DNA of 32,843 bases from Bacillota bacterium (lineage in GTDB: Bacteria; Bacillota; Clostridia; Clostridiales; Clostridiaceae): positions 1 to 32,843 of the forward strand of contig JAJYBA010000002.1 of the NCBI GenBank assembly GCA_021779235.1, read 5' to 3'. How positions within the stretch are numbered: position 1 is the first letter of the stretch; each line of letters starts with the position of its first letter. Below the pieces are notes generated by a model, which was not told the DNA's origin, did no database searches, and was given only the letters and a program-made list of their open reading frames with translations. The position numbers and the translations under genes are program-made. This document shows, piece after piece, positions 29,901 through 32,843 of this stretch.

Positions 29901-30038
29901 TTACTCTACGGTTGGCTCCTTTGTTTCCTGTGGAACTTCTGGAACTGCTTTAACTCTTTTCTTATATGTTCCTCTCCATCCGACAGGGCGACCTCGTTTC
30001 TTCTTTACTTCTTGTACTGCGTTATTTTCTTCACTCAT
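29901..30038 (-). CDS. Small AT-hook protein
   Basis: 45 residues. KKKRGRPVGWRG is an AT-hook flanked by basic residues, then a Pro/Glu tail. It overlaps the 30035 membrane gene by ATGA. With 21353-22114 it makes two AT-hook proteins on one AT-rich element; it may be a nucleoid-like protein for the element DNA. Confidence 0.65.
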   Translation of the reverse strand: MSEENNAVQEVKKKRGRPVGWRGTYKKRVKAVPEVPQETKEPTVE

Positions 30039-30274
30039 TTTTTATAACCTCCTTTTGATTTTCTAAAATCCCTCTTTGAAAATATTAATTTTACTTTCGG
30101 AGATGTAGATTTATCTTTAGCTAACATTAAAGGAATAAAGAATATAGTAAAAATTATCTCTGCTACTACAAATGGAAATAACTGGGTTTCTGGATATATC
30201 AAGCTTAATACTACGCCGATAATTGCCATACAAATAAATACATAATTTAATAAAAGACTTACAGATTTATTCAT
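30035..30274 (-). CDS. Two-TM protein with basic C-terminal PKVKLI tail
   Basis: 79 residues. Transmembrane segments at about 7-27 and 32-52, then a tail SPKVKLIFSKRDFRKSKGG that matches the tail of the 5089-5322 protein (PKVKLIxxKxDxxK). The membrane parts differ. Good ribosome-binding site (AGGAGTGG). Function unknown. Confidence 0.7.
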   Translation of the reverse strand: MNKSVSLLLNYVFICMAIIGVVLSLIYPETQLFPFVVAEIIFTIFFIPLMLAKDKSTSPKVKLIFSKRDFRKSKGGYKK

Positions 30275-30351
30275 TCTTCCACTCCTATCTTACATAATTT
30301 ATAATATTCAATTAATTCATATTTAAATAAATTTAATTTAAGGAAACTCAT
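30271..30351 (-). CDS. Very small protein bridging two genes
   Basis: 26 residues (starts MSFLKLNLFKYELIEYYKLC). It overlaps the gene upstream by ATGA at 30348-30351 and the membrane gene downstream by ATGA at 30271-30274. Coupling is the main support; no similarity recognised. Confidence 0.45.
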   Translation of the reverse strand: MSFLKLNLFKYELIEYYKLCKIGVEE

Positions 30352-30668
30352 CTGTCTACCTGTCCTCTAATTAATAGATACATAACTAGCCCTGAAACTG
30401 CATAAGAAGCAAACGTGGCATAGCCAATTCCTAAAGGATAGTTCAGTAACAAAATAATTGGTTTTACTCCAATCCCGAATACAGAAGCCACAAATATAGA
30501 AACTAACAAGGCGATTACTTTTGTTACCCAATCGCCTAAACTTTTTAATCCATTCCAAATATCTTTTAAATCCTTACGGTTCTGTTTTCTTCTCTTCTCT
30601 TGTTTCGCTGCATAAAACATTCTTAATCTGAAATCTTGTTCTGCGGTTAATTTACTTCTTTCTTTCAT
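30348..30668 (-). CDS. Small membrane protein with cytoplasmic N-terminal domain
   Basis: 106 residues. A long basic N-terminal region (to about 42), then transmembrane segments at about 53-75 and 80-100. ATGA overlap with both neighbours. No family recognised. Confidence 0.65.
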   Translation of the reverse strand: MKERSKLTAEQDFRLRMFYAAKQEKRRKQNRKDLKDIWNGLKSLGDWVTKVIALLVSIFVASVFGIGVKPIILLLNYPLGIGYATFASYAVSGLVMYLLIRGQVDR

Positions 30669-30979
30669 ATTAAAACCTCTTGTCCTTTATTGAAATATTC
30701 CAAAGGCAAAATTAATTGTTCGTCTAAATTGTCTGTCCATCTTTTTCCATATTCAAAGAAATCTGAGACCAAACATTTTAATTCTCTAATTCCTTCATAT
30801 CTTATAATTACTTCTTTAATATCATATTGTTTTAATAAATTTAGAACTCTAAGACTTAAACCAAATCCGTTCCCAAAAATATGAAATACATGATTCTTAT
30901 TCCTATCTGAAACATATATAGAATTATCTGTGTCCATCATTCCTATTATCTTTCCTGATTTTAATATTGGATAAATCAT
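30665..30979 (-). CDS. Hypothetical protein
   Basis: 104 residues, soluble, alternating strands and a central helix (LSLRVLNLLKQYDIKEVIIR). The beta pattern of the first half (SGKIIGMMDTDNSIYVSDRN) suggests a small PilZ- or SH3-like barrel, but no diagnostic motif is present. Starts one base after the stop of its neighbour at 30981. Confidence 0.65.
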   Translation of the reverse strand: MIYPILKSGKIIGMMDTDNSIYVSDRNKNHVFHIFGNGFGLSLRVLNLLKQYDIKEVIIRYEGIRELKCLVSDFFEYGKRWTDNLDEQLILPLEYFNKGQEVLI

Positions 30980-30980
30980 T

Positions 30981-31328
30981 TTAATCTACTATTGGAATCA
31001 CTATATTACCTATTTTCATATCTACACAGTGATGCTCCCTTGTTTTAGGTTTTAATTTTCTTTTTTCATTGAATACGGCGTTATGAATTGTTTGTAAATC
31101 TTCCATCGAACTTACTCTTGATAGCGCCTCCATCATTACTGCTTCTTGGTCTAGACTGTTCTTTATTCTCTCAGCTATTTCTTTCATCATCTTTATTTTC
31201 TTCTCTACCTCTTTATTATCTACTAAAGTGTATCCTGCATGGTGGTCTCCTAGATATTTAGGTTCGTAATACTTACCATTGAGAAATAAATAGCCATATT
31301 TTTTAACTATAGTTTCTTTTTCTTTCAT
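30981..31328 (-). CDS. Hypothetical protein
   Basis: 115 residues, charged, helical, with an N-terminal strand pair (YGYLFLNGKYYEPKYLGDHH) and a polar tail with HHCVDM near the end. Overlaps the alanine-rich membrane gene by ATGA (31325-31328). Not recognised. Confidence 0.65.
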   Translation of the reverse strand: MKEKETIVKKYGYLFLNGKYYEPKYLGDHHAGYTLVDNKEVEKKIKMMKEIAERIKNSLDQEAVMMEALSRVSSMEDLQTIHNAVFNEKRKLKPKTREHHCVDMKIGNIVIPIVD

Positions 31329-31915
31329 TTTCCATTCTCCTTATATTTCATTGCATTTAACTTACCGTAACCTCTGACTATAAAGTAGAGAATAACTAGA
31401 ACGATTAATCCAGCACCAATATATCCTGTCCAATTTATTATTTCATTCCAGTAGTCTTTTACAACTAGAACAAGATTATAAATTAAGTCTAATCCGAACA
31501 GAATTCCAATTGCTTTTAATGTATTTATTCCTTTTCTTTTCCATGCGAATAATTCTTTGTTTTCATTTTTCTTTGGTTTATTCTTTTCTGATAAAAATAA
31601 TATTTCCATGATAATTAATAATAGAACTCCAACTTGCCAAGAGAATAATATACTAAAATTAATATTTAATCCGAAAGTTATAGCAAATGAAATTCCTGAA
31701 AGTATTAGAGAAATTCCTGAATAACACAAAGACTTCTTCCAATCATTCTCATTAGGAGCAGCAAAAGCAACAGCAGCAGCAAAAGCAACAGCAGCAGCAA
31801 AAGCAACAGCAGCAGCAAAAGCAACAGCAGCAGCAGCAGCAGCAACAATAGCAACAGCAGCAGCAGCAAAAGTAGCAGCAATAGCAGCAGCAAAAGCCCA
31901 GTCTTCTTTATCCAT
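31325..31915 (-). CDS. Membrane protein with alanine-rich triplet-repeat N-terminus
   Basis: 196 residues. Residues 6-53 are an AAAVAF-type alanine tract built from GCA/GCT triplets, probably a long hydrophobic helix pair; three more transmembrane segments follow (about 63-82, 88-108, 135-155, with a last one near 160-180). The tract is a slippage-prone repeat that can also be read as poly-leucine in another frame; I take the alanine frame because it runs into the membrane protein. Overlaps the next gene by 8 bases. Function unknown. Confidence 0.6.
   Translation of the reverse strand: MDKEDWAFAAAIAATFAAAAVAIVAAAAAAVAFAAAVAFAAAVAFAAAVAFAAPNENDWKKSLCYSGISLILSGISFAITFGLNINFSILFSWQVGVLLLIIMEILFLSEKNKPKKNENKELFAWKRKGINTLKAIGILFGLDLIYNLVLVVKDYWNEIINWTGYIGAGLIVLVILYFIVRGYGKLNAMKYKENGK
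31757..31895. repeat. Trinucleotide and 18-bp microsatellite (AGC/GCA)
   Basis: AGCAGCAAAAGCAACAGC units repeat several times, then shorter GCA runs. The array is in frame with the membrane gene and should vary in length between related elements. Confidence 0.9.
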
Positions 31916-32174
31916 GTGAATTTACCACCTGAATACTTGGTTCTTTAGAAATTATCCAATCAAATCCCCATGCGTTTGAATATGCTTGATAATATTTTCC
32001 ATCTAAACTTACACAGCTGTGTGCGTCGTCTCCAAATCTCAAATTATTTGTGTGACATGAATTTGATAAAGAAATAAGAGAAAATGTTATTTGTAATCCT
32101 AATAATAATATTGCAATAAGAGATATTATGAATAGCGTAATTGAAGTCTTACTTATTGAATTATAATTACCCAT
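31908..32174 (-). CDS. Small exported protein with N-terminal membrane anchor
   Basis: 88 residues. One hydrophobic segment (ITLFIISLIAILLLGLQITF at about 12-31), then an exterior part with two cysteines (C39, C53) and a Ser/Tyr-rich tail. Not recognised. Type II or signal-anchored surface protein. Confidence 0.65.
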   Translation of the reverse strand: MGNYNSISKTSITLFIISLIAILLLGLQITFSLISLSNSCHTNNLRFGDDAHSCVSLDGKYYQAYSNAWGFDWIISKEPSIQVVNSHG

Positions 32175-32442
32175 TTGAGTTCTCCTTAATTATTATATTT
32201 TGAGTTGAATCAAAAGAAGGAATAGAACATATTAATTTTCCATTGTCTGAACTTGGAACGGAATTTATATTATTTGATAAATTATAACATATATCTGTTG
32301 CTGTGGAATTAGAAATGATTAAATTTCCTGTTACATAATACATGTAGTCTGGATAGGCAATAAATAAAAATGTAGATATTGTAAATCCTATAAGTATTAA
32401 AGATATTCCTACCATTATATTACCATAGATAGATTCTTTCAT
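32167..32442 (-). CDS. Small exported protein with N-terminal membrane anchor
   Basis: 91 residues. Signal-anchor segment at about 8-30, then an exterior domain with sequons and two cysteines (C52, C72) as a likely disulfide. Same layout as the 31908 protein, so the two may be partners or relatives. Overlaps that gene by 8 bases. Confidence 0.65.
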   Translation of the reverse strand: MKESIYGNIMVGISLILIGFTISTFLFIAYPDYMYYVTGNLIISNSTATDICYNLSNNINSVPSSDNGKLICSIPSFDSTQNIIIKENSNG

Positions 32443-32567
32443 TGTTTCTTCTCCTTTGTCATTTCAATATCAAAGACATCATTAACTTTAATATCATATA
32501 CTTTTTGTTCTTCTTTTGAAAATGTTATACCTCTAGAATTTCCTATCTTCTTAATTTGCTTTTTCAT
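32439..32567 (-). CDS. AbrB/SpoVT-type DNA-binding protein
   Basis: 42 residues, just the swapped-hairpin domain: KKIGNSRGITFSKEEQKVYD followed by IKVNDVFDIEM, the AbrB/MazE pattern (G-N-S-R...L/I-x-V-x-D). A leaderless promoter (GTATTTAAATGTAT) lies at the right distance upstream. It heads the operon of small exported genes and may control it. Confidence 0.75.
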   Translation of the reverse strand: MKKQIKKIGNSRGITFSKEEQKVYDIKVNDVFDIEMTKEKKQ

Positions 32568-32588
32568 AAATCTATTGTGTAATACCAT

Positions 32589-32602
32589 GTATTTAAATGT
32601 AT
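32589..32602 (-). promoter_or_regulatory. Archaeal promoter, GTATTTAAATGTAT type
   Basis: The same 14 bases as 8853-8866, 22-35 bases upstream of the ATG at 32567, giving a leaderless transcript. Confidence 0.6.
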
Positions 32603-32612
32603 GTCTCCATTT

Positions 32613-32783
32613 TTAAGTAATAAAATTAAATCCTTCTGTATCAATTAATTTCTTTCTTTTAGTGAATTTTCTAATATCCCTTATTCTTTCGTTTCTTTCT
32701 ATATTTTTACAAACATTACAAATGTCTGATTTTCCGTATATAGTATAAAATAAATTCTTACATAAAATACATTTTTTATTCAT
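32613..32783 (-). CDS. Small zinc-knuckle protein
   Basis: 56 residues, complete here. Two CxxC pairs in CILCKNLFY (5-8) and CNVCKN (22-25) give one four-cysteine zinc site; the rest is basic. The 5' end lies in the terminal repeat and reappears at 1-70. Probably nucleic-acid-binding or regulatory; no closer family recognised. Confidence 0.65.
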   Translation of the reverse strand: MNKKCILCKNLFYTIYGKSDICNVCKNIERNERIRDIRKFTKRKKLIDTEGFNFIT

Positions 32784-32843
32784 CTGGGAAATAAAGGAAT
32801 TAATGAAACGGCAAAGAGAGGAAAGACTGGCTGAAGAATCTTT
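32718..32843. repeat. Terminal direct repeat, right copy
   Basis: Identical to bases 5-130. See the left copy for interpretation. Confidence 0.85.

Noticed and set aside
31705..31893. Poly-leucine ORF in another minus-strand frame
   Set aside because: It is the same GCA/AGC repeat read out of frame; it stops soon after and has no ribosome-binding site or coupling.
1..32843. tRNA or rRNA genes
   Set aside because: I saw no cloverleaf-like or ribosomal sequence; the terminal repeat does not contain a tRNA 3' end.

Overview
The window reads as a complete circular extrachromosomal element of an archaeon, about 32.7 kb. Bases 5-130 recur exactly at 32718-32843, which is what a circular contig with overlapping ends looks like. 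The DNA is AT-rich (about 30% G+C by eye). Archaeal signs are TATA-like boxes about 27 bases upstream of start codons with no room for a leader (leaderless transcription), a proteasome-beta-like protein, AbrB and ribbon-helix-helix regulators, a very short SSV-type tyrosine recombinase, and sequon-rich exported proteins. I could not identify the host; the gene style resembles elements of DPANN or euryarchaeal hosts, but that is only an impression. I see no rRNA, tRNA or CRISPR array.

Layout. (1) 32783 leftwards across the junction to 154: a zinc-knuckle protein and a winged-helix protein, then a DNA cytosine-5 methyltransferase at 1115-1768. (2) 1826-8833: a very dense leftward array of about 30 small genes, mostly joined by ATGA or TAATG overlaps. 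Several are zinc-binding or small membrane proteins and several are duplicated. It includes a PD-(D/E)XK-like protein and a small C-type-lectin-like protein with a G+C-rich, NNC-codon stretch that looks like a diversity-generating-retroelement (DGR) variable region, although the window has no reverse transcriptase. (3) 8900-10100: an IS4/IS5-type transposase. (4) 10230-12783: regulators (AbrB, winged helix, RHH), a proteasome-like Ntn hydrolase and a small methyltransferase. (5) 12808-24535: a leftward run that looks like a virion module. It holds a tiny hydrophobic protein resembling spindle-shaped-virus major capsid proteins, an exported 801-residue spike-like protein, many small membrane proteins, a membrane-anchored AT-hook protein and a 1019-residue repeat-bearing protein. 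(6) 24686-26004, rightward: a small protein and a P-loop ATPase, divergent from the capsid-like gene. (7) 26261-32567, leftward: membrane proteins, phage-type hypothetical families, a G+C-rich pentanucleotide array, the integrase, an AT-hook protein, an alanine-triplet-repeat protein and another AbrB-like regulator.

My overall reading is an integrative archaeal virus, probably spindle-shaped or otherwise membrane-containing, or a plasmid derived from one. Promoters with the same motif would drive its operons and small DNA-binding proteins would regulate them. No replication initiator or polymerase was recognised. The virus call rests mainly on the capsid-like protein, the exported spike-like protein and the ATPase, and it is an inference.
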